From: JBGAHD01 sp044226395
GTDB taxonomy: Bacteria; Pseudomonadota; Gammaproteobacteria; Xanthomonadales; Ahniellaceae
Assembly: GCA_044226395.1 (NCBI GenBank)
Contig: JBGAHD010000006.1
Span: forward strand, 152,356 to 216,355
Direction of reading: 5' to 3'
Length of the DNA: 64,000 nt
The notes under the pieces are model-generated. The model was given only the letters and a program-made list of their open reading frames with translations. It was not told the DNA's origin and searched no databases. The translations under genes and the position numbers were made by a program. Position 1 is the first letter of the stretch. Each line of letters opens with the position of its first letter. Positions 42,179-51,885 of the stretch are shown piece by piece.

Positions 42179-43081
42179 ATGTCCGGATTCGACATCGTGC
42201 GCAGCCCGCCGCTCGTGCTCGCTCTGACCTTGGTGGCCACGCTGCCCCTCGCTGGCGCGGCGCGCGCGGCGACCACCGTGCGCCTGCCGACCACCGCGTG
42301 CACGACGGGCGCCTTGCCCGAGTTGTTCGGCGACAGTTTCGAGGATGCGATTCCCACGTCGCCGTCCAACGGCAGCGGCGGCGCCGCGCCCGGCGATCAG
42401 TCGCGCACGGTGGTCGTGCCCGAGACGCAAGAAAGCCGCACCTACTACCTGCATCTGCCGCCCGGTTACACCGCCACGCGGCCCTGGCCCTTGGTCGTCG
42501 TGCTGCATGGCGCGCAAGGCACGGGCACAGGCCCGACCGCCGCGCAGCAGACGCGCACGCAATGGATCACGCAAGCGGACACGCGCGGCTTCATCGTGCT
42601 GGCGCCAGCCGCGACCGGCCCTTCGGGCGGCGGCTGGAATCCGCCCGCCGACGAGTACGCGATCATCGCCGCCATCGCCGATGCCGAGTCCGCGTACAAC
42701 GTCGAGCGCACGCGTCGCTATCTGTGGGGCTTCTCCGCGGGTGGACACTACGGGCATGGCTTCGTGCTCGACACGCCCGATCGCTTCGCGGCTTACAGCG
42801 TCAGCGCGGGCGCGCTGCTCGCCTATGCCTGCACGAGCTCGGGTTCGTTCGCGTGCTCGACCTATTTGCCCGCGGTCACGCGCAAAGTGCCAGTCGATAT
42901 TCACATCGGCACCACGGATTCGCTCTACGCCACCGTCAGCGGCGACCCCGCGCGCTTGACCGCGGGTGGCTGGGATCCGGGCGATATTCACTACACGGAA
43001 TTTCCGGGCGGACATCTGTACAGCGCCGGCCAGCTCGCCGAGATCTGGACCTCGCTGTGCACCTACGCCGTGGTGCCCTGA
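42179..43081 (+). CDS. Secreted alpha/beta hydrolase (PHB depolymerase / feruloyl esterase-like)
   Basis: 300 residues from the ATG at 42179 (a GTG 6 bp earlier is possible). Signal peptide about 1-31. A short linker follows, with the LFGDSFED motif shared with two other exoproteins here. The LpqC/PHB-depolymerase-like hydrolase fold has VVVLHGAQG (oxyanion region), nucleophile Ser186 in GFSAGGH, Asp247 in IGTTDSLY and His279 in PGGHLYS, so the catalytic triad is complete. Four Cys suggest disulfides. Substrate is not predictable; polyesters or feruloyl esters are family options. Divergent from the FHA operon, upstream of atpI. Confidence 0.87.
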   Translation: MSGFDIVRSPPLVLALTLVATLPLAGAARAATTVRLPTTACTTGALPELFGDSFEDAIPTSPSNGSGGAAPGDQSRTVVVPETQESRTYYLHLPPGYTATRPWPLVVVLHGAQGTGTGPTAAQQTRTQWITQADTRGFIVLAPAATGPSGGGWNPPADEYAIIAAIADAESAYNVERTRRYLWGFSAGGHYGHGFVLDTPDRFAAYSVSAGALLAYACTSSGSFACSTYLPAVTRKVPVDIHIGTTDSLYATVSGDPARLTAGGWDPGDIHYTEFPGGHLYSAGQLAEIWTSLCTYAVVP

Positions 43082-43215
43082 AAACAGGCTTTCGCCGCGA
43101 AGCGCCGCCAAACTTTGACGCGGCGCGGCCTTTCGGCCTCTCGCGGGTTGTGCTAGGTCGCGCCACGAAGCGCGACGAATCGTCGCCGCGCCCCGTCGAA
43201 TACGCCATTTCGCGG

Positions 43216-43245
43216 TTGCGTCGGGGTTAGCCGGCCCGTTAAACT
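43216..43245 (+). promoter_or_regulatory. Likely atp operon promoter
   Basis: -35 TTGCGT (43216-43221), 18-bp spacer, -10 TAAACT (43240-43245), about 65 nt before the atpI start. The rest of the 233-bp gap between the esterase gene and atpI shows no gene. Confidence 0.5.
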
Positions 43246-43314
43246 TTCGCGGCTTTGCCGACCCGGATTTCCGGTCGGTGCCCCGCCCGAACCAGCTACC
43301 GCGCTTGGTCTTCC

Positions 43315-43686
43315 TTGAGCAATCCGATCGAAAGCGGCAAACGGCTGGTCACCCGCATCGTGCTGTTGCAGGTCGGGTTTGCCCTCGGCGCGGCGGTACT
43401 GCTGATTTTCGTCGGCGGTCTACCGGCGGCGAAGGCCGCGGCGACCGGCGGCCTCGTGGTGACGGCGGGCAATGCGGTGTTCGGCTGGCGGCTGCTCGCG
43501 CCAGGCGTGGCGCCGCCGCCGCAGTTGCTGCTGTCGGCGTTCGTGGGTGAAGCGTTGAAGTTGCTCCTGATCGTGCTGGGTCTGTGGTTCGCGCTGGCGA
43601 AGCTGCAACTACCACCCTTGCCACTGATCGCGGGCGTGTTCGCGGCCCTGGTGGCCCACTGGCTTGGCTTGATGTGGTTCAGGTGA
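43315..43686 (+). CDS. atpI: ATP synthase subunit I
   Basis: 123 residues with four hydrophobic helices. Assembly factor for the c-ring and possible Mg transporter, usually first in the atp operon. Features: ALGAAVLLIFVGGLPAAKAAATGGLVV and GEALKLLLIVLGLWFAL. No ATG is available; TTG at 43315 begins MSNPIESGKRLVTRI, which has the normal AtpI length and N-terminus, but it has no strong ribosome binding site. Low translation of atpI is usual. Ends 3 bp before atpB. Confidence 0.85.
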   Translation: MSNPIESGKRLVTRIVLLQVGFALGAAVLLIFVGGLPAAKAAATGGLVVTAGNAVFGWRLLAPGVAPPPQLLLSAFVGEALKLLLIVLGLWFALAKLQLPPLPLIAGVFAALVAHWLGLMWFR

Positions 43687-43689
43687 GAA

Positions 43690-44562
43690 ATGCTGACGTC
43701 TCTGATGGCAAGTGAAAGCGGCGAATCGTCGGGTGGCATGGGCGAGTACATCTCGCATCACTTGACCCATCTGGCGTCGAAGAAGCAGCACGGCCTGCTC
43801 GATTTCTCGGTCGTGCATTGGGACACGCTCACGTTTTCGCTGATCACCGCCGCGATCGTGCTGATCGTGCTGCGCATGGCCGCCTCGCGCGCGACCTCGG
43901 GCGTGCCGGGCAAGCTGCAGGCCTTCGTCGAGATGGTGCTCGAGAACGTCAACGAGCAAGCCAAGGCCCTGGTCAAGGGCAAGCTCGACTACATCGCGCC
44001 GCTGGCGCTGACCGTCTATTGCTGGGTGTTCGTGATGAACGCCATCGACCTGCTGCCGGTCGACTGGCTGCCGTGGATCGCGCACAAGGCCAACATCGAA
44101 CACCTGCGCCCGCTGCCCACCGCCGATCTCAACGCCACGCTCGGCATGTCCCTCGGCGTGCTCCTGCTGGTGTTCTACTACAGCATCAAGATCAAGGGTT
44201 TCGGCGGCTGGATGCACGAACTCGTGTGCGCGCCGTTCGGCATGGTCAAGCTCTCGGCCAATCCGCTGACCTGGATCGGCGCCCTGCTGCTGGCCGCCGC
44301 CAATTTCGGCATGAACATCGTCGAGTACATTTCCAAGACGCTCTCGCACGGCATGCGTCTGTACGGCAACATGTACGCGGGCGAGCTGATCTTCTTCCTG
44401 ATCGCGGGCCTGGGTGGCACGGCCACCATCGGCGGCATCATCGGCCATCTGCTCACCGGCACGATCTGGGCCATCTTCCACATCCTGATCGTGTGGCTGC
44501 AGGCCTTCATCTTCATGATGCTGACCCTGGTCTACATCGGCCAGGCGCACGATCACCATTAA
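43690..44562 (+). CDS. atpB: ATP synthase F0 subunit a
   Basis: 290 residues, five or six transmembrane helices. Forms the proton half-channels against the c-ring. Conserved helix with SKTLSHGMRLYGNMYAGEL, where the Arg is the essential residue, and a C-terminal HILIVWLQAFIFMMLTLVYI. The N-terminal extension and the MNAIDLLPVDWLPW loop are typical of gammaproteobacteria. The ATG at 43690 has GGTGAG upstream. His-rich C-terminus (QAHDHH). Confidence 0.97.
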   Translation: MLTSLMASESGESSGGMGEYISHHLTHLASKKQHGLLDFSVVHWDTLTFSLITAAIVLIVLRMAASRATSGVPGKLQAFVEMVLENVNEQAKALVKGKLDYIAPLALTVYCWVFVMNAIDLLPVDWLPWIAHKANIEHLRPLPTADLNATLGMSLGVLLLVFYYSIKIKGFGGWMHELVCAPFGMVKLSANPLTWIGALLLAAANFGMNIVEYISKTLSHGMRLYGNMYAGELIFFLIAGLGGTATIGGIIGHLLTGTIWAIFHILIVWLQAFIFMMLTLVYIGQAHDHH

Positions 44563-44604
44563 CGCTTTTACTTACTCACCAACGCTTTTTTTTGGAGAAC
44601 AATC
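44561..44604 (+). promoter_or_regulatory. U-rich translation-enhancing leader of atpE
   Basis: The atpB-atpE gap contains two AACGCTTTT repeats (44561 and 44581), an eight-T run and TTTGGAGAAC before the ATG. E. coli atpE also has a U-rich enhancer that raises subunit c synthesis; the same role is inferred. Confidence 0.55.
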
Positions 44605-44844
44605 ATGACGAACGTTGCATTTGTCGCCCTGGCTTGCGGTCTCATCATCGGTCTCGGCGCGATCGGCGCCTGCATCGGCGTGGGCATCATGGCCGGCAAG
44701 TACATCGAAGCGTCGGCGCGTCAGCCGGAGCTGATGAACACGCTGCAGACCAAGGTGTTCCTGTTGCTCGGCCTGATCGACGCGGCGTTCATCATCGGCA
44801 CCGGTATCGCGCTGTGGTTCGCCACGGCCAATCCGTTCGCCTAA
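44605..44844 (+). CDS. atpE: ATP synthase F0 subunit c
   Basis: 79 residues. Two transmembrane helices joined by the polar loop ARQPEL. The proton-carrying carboxylate is Asp59 in GLIDAAFIIG. The glycine motif GLGAIGACIGVGIMAG in helix 1 is typical of H+-type rotors. No Na+-binding Glu/Gln set is apparent, so the enzyme is most probably proton-driven. Confidence 0.98.
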   Translation: MTNVAFVALACGLIIGLGAIGACIGVGIMAGKYIEASARQPELMNTLQTKVFLLLGLIDAAFIIGTGIALWFATANPFA

Positions 44845-44920
44845 GACTGGCGCTACGCACGCCACGCCGCGCCCTCGGGGCGCGCGTGGTCCGTTGGGTC
44901 CGATTCGGGCAGCCGCACAC

Positions 44921-45391
44921 ATGAATCTCAATGCCACACTCATCGTCCAGACCCTGGTGCTTCTGATCCTGGGCTGGGTGACCATGAAGTTCGTCTGGCC
45001 GCCGCTGATGGCCGCCATCGAGGAACGTCAGAAGAAGATCGCCGACGGCCTGGCCGCCGCCGATCGCGCGCGCAAGGAATTGGCCGACGCCGATGAACGC
45101 GTCGCCGACGAGATCAAGAAGGCCCGCGTCGAGGCCGGCACGATCACCGAACGCGCGCACCAGCAAGCGGTGCAGATCGTCGACAAGGCGCGAACCGACG
45201 CCATCGCCGAGGCGCAGAAGCAAAAGACCGCGGCCATGGCCGAGATCGATTCGCTCTCGCACAAGGCCAAGGAAGTGCTGCGCCAGCAGGTGTCGGCCCT
45301 GGCGATCAAGGGCGCGGAAAAAATCCTCGCGCGCGAGATCGACGCCACCCGTCATCGCGATCTGCTCGACCAGCTCGCCCGCGAGATCTGA
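44921..45391 (+). CDS. atpF: ATP synthase F0 subunit b
   Basis: 156 residues, as in E. coli. One N-terminal transmembrane helix (LIVQTLVLLILGWVTMKFVW), then a long charged coiled coil that forms the peripheral stalk, ending with LAREI. The ATG at 44921 starts MNLNATLIVQ; an earlier in-frame codon adds a non-conserved tail. Confidence 0.96.
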   Translation: MNLNATLIVQTLVLLILGWVTMKFVWPPLMAAIEERQKKIADGLAAADRARKELADADERVADEIKKARVEAGTITERAHQQAVQIVDKARTDAIAEAQKQKTAAMAEIDSLSHKAKEVLRQQVSALAIKGAEKILAREIDATRHRDLLDQLAREI

Positions 45392-45394
45392 TCG

Positions 45395-45931
45395 ATGAGC
45401 ACCTCCGCCACCACGCTTGCCCGTCCCTACGCGCGCGCCGCCTTTGAATCGGCGCGCGCCGCCAACGCGCTCGCGGCCTGGGCCGAAAAGCTCGAATTCG
45501 CCGCGATCGTGGCCGCGCACGACCAGGTGCGCGCCGTGATCGGCGATCCGCGCCTGTCGGCCGAGCAGCTGCTCGCGCTTTTCTTGCCGCAAGGCGAGGC
45601 GCCGGATTCCACCTTCGCGGGCTTCCTGTCGATGCTCGCGGCCAATCGTCGCCTGCCCTTGCTGCCGGAAATCGCCGAACTCTTCGCCGAGTTCAAGCGC
45701 GAACACGACAAGGTGCTGCGCGTGACCGTGCGCGCGGCGGTGGCCCTGGACACGGCGCAGGCCGATGGCCTGAAGGCCGCGCTCAAGCGCCGTTTCGGTC
45801 GCGACATCGAGATGCACGCGGTGGTCGACCCCAGCGTGGTCGGTGGCGCGGTGATCGATGCCGGCGACGTGGTGATCGATGGTTCCGTGCGTGGTCGCCT
45901 GGCGCGACTGACGCAGGCGCTGACCGCCTGA
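45395..45931 (+). CDS. atpH: ATP synthase F1 subunit delta
   Basis: 178 residues. OSCP/delta protein that joins the b stalk to F1. N-terminal helical bundle beginning LARPYARAAFESARA, and a C-terminal domain with DPSVVGGAVIDAGDVVIDGS and SVRGRLARLTQAL. 3-bp gap to atpF. Confidence 0.96.
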   Translation: MSTSATTLARPYARAAFESARAANALAAWAEKLEFAAIVAAHDQVRAVIGDPRLSAEQLLALFLPQGEAPDSTFAGFLSMLAANRRLPLLPEIAELFAEFKREHDKVLRVTVRAAVALDTAQADGLKAALKRRFGRDIEMHAVVDPSVVGGAVIDAGDVVIDGSVRGRLARLTQALTA

Positions 45932-45987
45932 TCAACGAATTCTCATGGTAACGGCGACCGCTCGCGTGGTCGCGAAAGGACCTCCAA

Positions 45988-47535
<1,548 letters not shown>

Positions 47536-47610
47536 GCCAAGCGGCGCGCCCGGCGCGCCGCGCGTAAGACGCATCGGGCGCGGGCAACCGCGCCCCGGAG
47601 ACGACCCGCA

Positions 47611-48474
47611 ATGGCAGGCGCAAGAGAAATCCGCACCAAGATCAAGAGCGTGCAGAACACCCGCAAGGTGACGCGCGCGCTCGAGATGGTGTCGGCCAGC
47701 AAGATTCGCCGCGCGCAGGACCTGATGAAGGCCTCGCGCCCCTACGCGCGCCTGATGCGCCAGGTCATCGGCCACGTCGCGCGCGCCAACACCGAGTACA
47801 AGCATCCGTTCCTGGTCGAGCGCGCCGAGATCAAGCGTGTCGGCTACGTGGTCATCTCCACCGACCGCGGCTTGTGCGGTGGTCTGAACTCGAACATGTT
47901 CCGCAAGATCCTGGCCGAGATTCGTGGCTTTCAGGAGCGCGGGGTCGAGGTGGACATCGTCGCCATCGGCCAGAAGGCCACGGCCTTCTTCCGTCGCCTA
48001 AAGGTCAACATGCTGGGCTCGGTCACGCACCTGGGCGAAAAGCCGCGCGTGGAGCAGCTGATCGGCGTGATCAAGGTCATGCTCGACGGCTACGCCGAAG
48101 GTCGCCTGGATCGCGTGTTCCTGGCCTACAACGACTTCATCAACACGATGACGCAGAAATCGCGCATCGATCAGTTGCTGCCGCTGCCGCCCTCGGACGA
48201 CATCGAGTCCAAGCACGACTGGGACTATCTGTACGAGCCCAGCGCCGCCGCGATCCTCGACCACGTGCTCACGCGCTACGTCGAATCGCTGGTCTACCAG
48301 GGCGTGCTCGAAAACCTCGCGTCCGAGCATGCCGCGCGCATGGTGGCGATGAAGTCGGCCTCCGACAACGCCACCAAGGCCATCGGCACGCTGACCCTGG
48401 TCTACAACAAGGCGCGCCAGGCGGCGATCACGCAAGAAATTTCCGAAATCGTGGGTGGCGCGGCCGCGGTCTGA
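47611..48474 (+). CDS. atpG: ATP synthase F1 subunit gamma
   Basis: 287 residues. Central rotor shaft. N-terminal AREIRTKIKSVQNTRKVTRA and C-terminal AARMVAMKSASDNA with TLVYNKARQAAITQEISEIV form the coiled coil; STDRGLCGGLNSN lies between. Full length. Confidence 0.98.
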   Translation: MAGAREIRTKIKSVQNTRKVTRALEMVSASKIRRAQDLMKASRPYARLMRQVIGHVARANTEYKHPFLVERAEIKRVGYVVISTDRGLCGGLNSNMFRKILAEIRGFQERGVEVDIVAIGQKATAFFRRLKVNMLGSVTHLGEKPRVEQLIGVIKVMLDGYAEGRLDRVFLAYNDFINTMTQKSRIDQLLPLPPSDDIESKHDWDYLYEPSAAAILDHVLTRYVESLVYQGVLENLASEHAARMVAMKSASDNATKAIGTLTLVYNKARQAAITQEISEIVGGAAAV

Positions 48475-48522
48475 TCCGCGCGCGTCCCTAAGACACATTT
48501 GAGCATTGAAGAGGATCCTGTC

Positions 48523-49929
48523 ATGAGTCAGGGCAAGGTAGTGCAGATCATCGGCGCCGTCGTCGACGTGGAATTCCCGCGCGAGCAGGTGCCGAAGGTA
48601 TACGACGCGCTGAAGGTGCAAGGCACCGAAATCACGCTCGAGGTGCAGCAGCAGCTCGGCGACGGCGTGGTGCGCACCATCGCGCTGGGCTCGACCGACG
48701 GCCTCAAGCGCGGCCTGGTCGCGCAGAACACCGGCGAAGCGATCAAGGTGCCGGTTGGCATCAAGACCCTGGGCCGCATCATGGACGTGCTCGGCCGTCC
48801 GATCGACGAAGCCGGCCCGATCGGCGAGCAAGAGCGCTGGGTCATCCATCGCAATGCCCCGAGCTACGAAGAGCAGTCCGCGGCCAACGAACTGCTGGAA
48901 ACCGGCATCAAAGTCATCGACCTGATGTGCCCGTTCGCCAAGGGCGGCAAGGTCGGCCTGTTCGGCGGCGCCGGCGTGGGCAAGACCGTCAACATGATGG
49001 AACTGATCAACAACATCGCCAAGCAGCACTCGGGCTTGTCGGTGTTCGCCGGCGTCGGTGAGCGCACCCGCGAAGGCAACGACTTCTATCACGAGATGAA
49101 GGACTCCAACGTCCTCGACAAGGTCGCGATGGTGTACGGCCAGATGAACGAGCCGCCGGGCAACCGCCTGCGCGTCGCGCTCACCGGCCTGACCATGGCC
49201 GAATACTTCCGCGACGAGAAGCAGGCCTCGGGCAAGGGCCGCGACGTGCTGCTGTTCGTCGACAACATCTACCGCTACACGCTCGCGGGCACGGAAGTGT
49301 CGGCGCTGCTGGGCCGCATGCCGTCGGCCGTGGGTTACCAGCCGACGCTGGCCGAGGAAATGGGCGTGCTGCAAGAACGCATCACCTCGACCAAGACCGG
49401 CTCGATCACCTCGATCCAGGCCGTGTACGTGCCCGCCGACGACTTGACCGACCCGTCGCCCGCGACCACGTTCTCGCACTTGGACGCGACCGTCGTGCTG
49501 TCGCGCCAGATCGCGTCGCTGGGCATCTACCCGGCCGTGGACCCGCTGGACTCGACCTCGCGTCAGCTCGATCCGAACGTGATCGGCGTCGAGCACTACG
49601 AGACCGCGCGCCGCGTGCAGGCCACGCTGCAGCGCTACAAGGAGCTCAAGGACATCATCGCGATCCTGGGCATGGACGAACTGTCGGAAGAAGACAAGCA
49701 GGCGGTCACGCGCGCGCGCAAGATCGAGCGCTTCTTCTCGCAGCCGTTCCACGTCGCCGAGGTGTTCACCGGCTCCAAGGGCAAGTACGTCACGCTCAAG
49801 GAAACGATCCGCGGCTTCCGCATGATCGTCGACGGCGAGTGCGACGCCCTGCCCGAGCAGGCGTTCTACATGATCGGTGGCATCGACGAGGCCTTCGAGA
49901 AGGCCAAGGCGATGGAAGCCAAGGCCTAA
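48523..49929 (+). CDS. atpD: ATP synthase F1 subunit beta
   Basis: 468 residues. Catalytic subunit. P-loop GGAGVGKTVNMMELI at about 147; GERTREGNDFYHEM carrying the catalytic Glu; VLLFVDNIYRYTLAG; and VYVPADDLTDPSPATTFSHL. ATG at 48523 with GAGG upstream; the in-frame codon 24 bp earlier adds a non-conserved octapeptide. The Asn-Ile-Tyr-Arg-Tyr sequence in the DELSEED-side helix replaces the more common NIFRF/Y. Confidence 0.98.
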   Translation: MSQGKVVQIIGAVVDVEFPREQVPKVYDALKVQGTEITLEVQQQLGDGVVRTIALGSTDGLKRGLVAQNTGEAIKVPVGIKTLGRIMDVLGRPIDEAGPIGEQERWVIHRNAPSYEEQSAANELLETGIKVIDLMCPFAKGGKVGLFGGAGVGKTVNMMELINNIAKQHSGLSVFAGVGERTREGNDFYHEMKDSNVLDKVAMVYGQMNEPPGNRLRVALTGLTMAEYFRDEKQASGKGRDVLLFVDNIYRYTLAGTEVSALLGRMPSAVGYQPTLAEEMGVLQERITSTKTGSITSIQAVYVPADDLTDPSPATTFSHLDATVVLSRQIASLGIYPAVDPLDSTSRQLDPNVIGVEHYETARRVQATLQRYKELKDIIAILGMDELSEEDKQAVTRARKIERFFSQPFHVAEVFTGSKGKYVTLKETIRGFRMIVDGECDALPEQAFYMIGGIDEAFEKAKAMEAKA

Positions 49930-49989
49930 TCAGGCCCCGCGCGGGCGCCGGTGAACACCGACGCCCGCACCCGCCACAGCGAGAAGTCC

Positions 49990-50412
49990 ATGACCACCAT
50001 CCGAGTAGACATCGTCAGCGCCGAGCAGGAAATCTTTCACGGGCAGGCCAAGCTCGTGGTCGCTTCGGGCGAGATGGGCGAGCTGGGCATCGCGCCGCGG
50101 CACGCGCCGCTGATCACGCGACTCAAGCCCGGTCAGGTGCGCGTGATTGGCGAGAATGACGAGGAGCAGTTCATCTACGTCTCCGGCGGCATTCTCGAAG
50201 TGCAGCCGCAGGTCGTGACCATCCTCACCGACACCGCCATTCGCGCCAAGGACATCGACGAAGCCGCGGCCCTCAAGGCCAAGGACGAAGCCGAGCGCGC
50301 CCTGGCCAACCGCACCGACGCGATGGAAGTCGCCGAGGCGCAGGCGCAGCTGGTGCAAGCGGTGGCGCAGTTGCAGGCGCTGGAGCGTCTGCGCAAGTCG
50401 CTCAAGCACTGA
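49990..50412 (+). CDS. atpC: ATP synthase F1 subunit epsilon
   Basis: 140 residues. Rotor subunit and inhibitor. N-terminal beta-sandwich with GELGIAPRHAPLITRLKPG and FIYVSGGILEVQP; C-terminal helical hairpin rich in Ala, Glu and Gln. ATG at 49990 chosen by alignment; the upstream codon in frame gives a non-conserved tail. Last gene of the atp operon, followed by a terminator. Confidence 0.96.
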   Translation: MTTIRVDIVSAEQEIFHGQAKLVVASGEMGELGIAPRHAPLITRLKPGQVRVIGENDEEQFIYVSGGILEVQPQVVTILTDTAIRAKDIDEAAALKAKDEAERALANRTDAMEVAEAQAQLVQAVAQLQALERLRKSLKH

Positions 50413-50440
50413 GCAGCTCACGAGACATCGCGATACCCGA

Positions 50441-50473
50441 CGGGCGCGCCGAGTGGCGCGCCCGTTTTGTTTT
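50441..50473 (+). terminator. Intrinsic terminator of atp operon
   Basis: Perfect 10-bp stem CGGGCGCGCC / GGCGCGCCCG with loop GAGT, followed by TTTTGTTTT. Confidence 0.93.
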
Positions 50474-50515
50474 CGGGGTCCGCTCGCGCGATCGCGGCGG
50501 AATCGACAATCGCGC

Positions 50516-51499
50516 CTAGCGACCGAGATCGTCGCGCATCAGGCTCGCGATCGGCACGCGCGGCTCGGCCGCCACGTCGAAGTTCAACCACGACAGCAGC
50601 AGCTGCACGCCAACAATGATCGGCAGCGCCGCCAGCATCACCGTGCCCGCCGTCGCCGGCACGCCGCTGTGAGCCGAATGCCACCACGCCGCGGCGCCAA
50701 AGACCACGCCGAACAGCAGCGCGATCGCGCCCAGCCCGAGCTCGACCGAGGCCAGCGAGAAATTGCGCAGGAAATACCCGTACACCAAGCGACGCGTGAG
50801 ATTGCGCACGTGGCCGCCCAGGAAGGGTCCGATGATGCGCAGCGGCCGCAGGCTCGACGATTCGCCTTCGTAAACCGCGCGCATCGGCATGTCGATCACC
50901 ACCGCGCGCGCTTGACTGAGGTGATACAGCAAATCCGACTCGAAGAAATACCCGCGCGCCACGCGATCAAGCGGCAACAACGCCAGCACCGAGCGATGGA
51001 TCGCGGTGAAGCCATTGGTGGGATCGAACATCTGCCAATAACCGGTCGAGAGCTTCGAGAGAAAACTCAGCGCCGCATTGCCGAACAAGCGCAGCGCCGG
51101 CATGGCGCGCGTATCGCCCAGTTGATGGAAGCGATTGCCCTTGACGTAGTCGCCGCGCGCGGCGAACAGCGGCGCGGTCAGGCGCGGAATCAAGGCGGGA
51201 TCCATCTGGCCATCGCCATCGACTTTCACCACCACTTGCGCCGGTGTTTCCAGCGCCGCGCGATAGCCCGTGCACATCGCGCCACCCACGCCTTGATTGC
51301 GCTCATGCCGCAGCACGCGCACGCGCGGATCGCGGCACTCGGCCTCGACATGATCGCCCGTGTGTTCGGGACAGGCGTCGTCGACCACGAAGATCCAACC
51401 AACCTCGGGCCCGACGCGCGCGATCACACCCAGCACGCGATCGCGCACGCGAAAGCTCGGAATCACGACGGCGATGGCGGGCGCGGCGGTGCTGCTCAT
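50516..51499 (-). CDS. GT2-family glycosyltransferase, GtrB/DPM1-like
   Basis: 327 residues. GT-A fold (about 8-235) with AVVIPSFRVRDRV, VDDACPEHTGD and the metal-binding VKVDGDGQMDP. Two C-terminal transmembrane helices (about 250-275 and 283-305) make it membrane-bound, like the polyprenyl-phosphate glycosyltransferases GtrB and DPM1. It would load a sugar onto undecaprenyl phosphate at the cytoplasmic face. Starts with ATG at 51499, overlapping the stop of the GtrA-like gene by 4 bp. Last of a three-gene operon. Confidence 0.9.
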   Translation of the reverse strand: MSSTAAPAIAVVIPSFRVRDRVLGVIARVGPEVGWIFVVDDACPEHTGDHVEAECRDPRVRVLRHERNQGVGGAMCTGYRAALETPAQVVVKVDGDGQMDPALIPRLTAPLFAARGDYVKGNRFHQLGDTRAMPALRLFGNAALSFLSKLSTGYWQMFDPTNGFTAIHRSVLALLPLDRVARGYFFESDLLYHLSQARAVVIDMPMRAVYEGESSSLRPLRIIGPFLGGHVRNLTRRLVYGYFLRNFSLASVELGLGAIALLFGVVFGAAAWWHSAHSGVPATAGTVMLAALPIIVGVQLLLSWLNFDVAAEPRVPIASLMRDDLGR

Positions 51500-51885
51500 C
51501 GATACACCCAGTGCTTGGAAATCACGAACCCCAAGGCGGCCAGGATCAATTCCACCACGGGCTTGCCCAGATACACGGCCCGCGATCCGCCGAGCCATTC
51601 CACGGTCATCACGCCCAGGGTGCTGAGCGTCGTCATCGCCAACCACAGTACGACAAAGCGGCTCAGGCGCGCGAGCCCGAGCTTGCGTTCGCCCTGCTCG
51701 GAAAAGGTCACCGTGCCATTGAGGAAATACCCCAGCACCGCCCCGCACACGCGACCGGAAAGGTTGGCCACCACGGTCGCGCCGGTCAGAGCATGGATCA
51801 GCGAGAACAGCCCCGCGTCGAGCGCGAGCTGGGCCAGGCCCACCATGAAATACGTCACGCCTTGGCGCACCCAGCGTTGCTTCAC
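51496..51885 (-). CDS. GtrA-like polytopic membrane protein
   Basis: 129 residues with four transmembrane helices. GtrA pattern: QGVTYFMVGLAQLALDAGLF, then ANLSGRVCGAVLGYFLNGTVTF and a C-terminal EL-ILAALGFVISKHWVY. GtrA proteins are thought to flip polyprenyl-phosphate-linked sugars. GTG start at 51885 overlaps the TGA of the upstream gene (GTGA), and its own stop overlaps the glycosyltransferase start; such tight coupling supports a single complex or pathway. Confidence 0.9.
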   Translation of the reverse strand: MKQRWVRQGVTYFMVGLAQLALDAGLFSLIHALTGATVVANLSGRVCGAVLGYFLNGTVTFSEQGERKLGLARLSRFVVLWLAMTTLSTLGVMTVEWLGGSRAVYLGKPVVELILAALGFVISKHWVYR

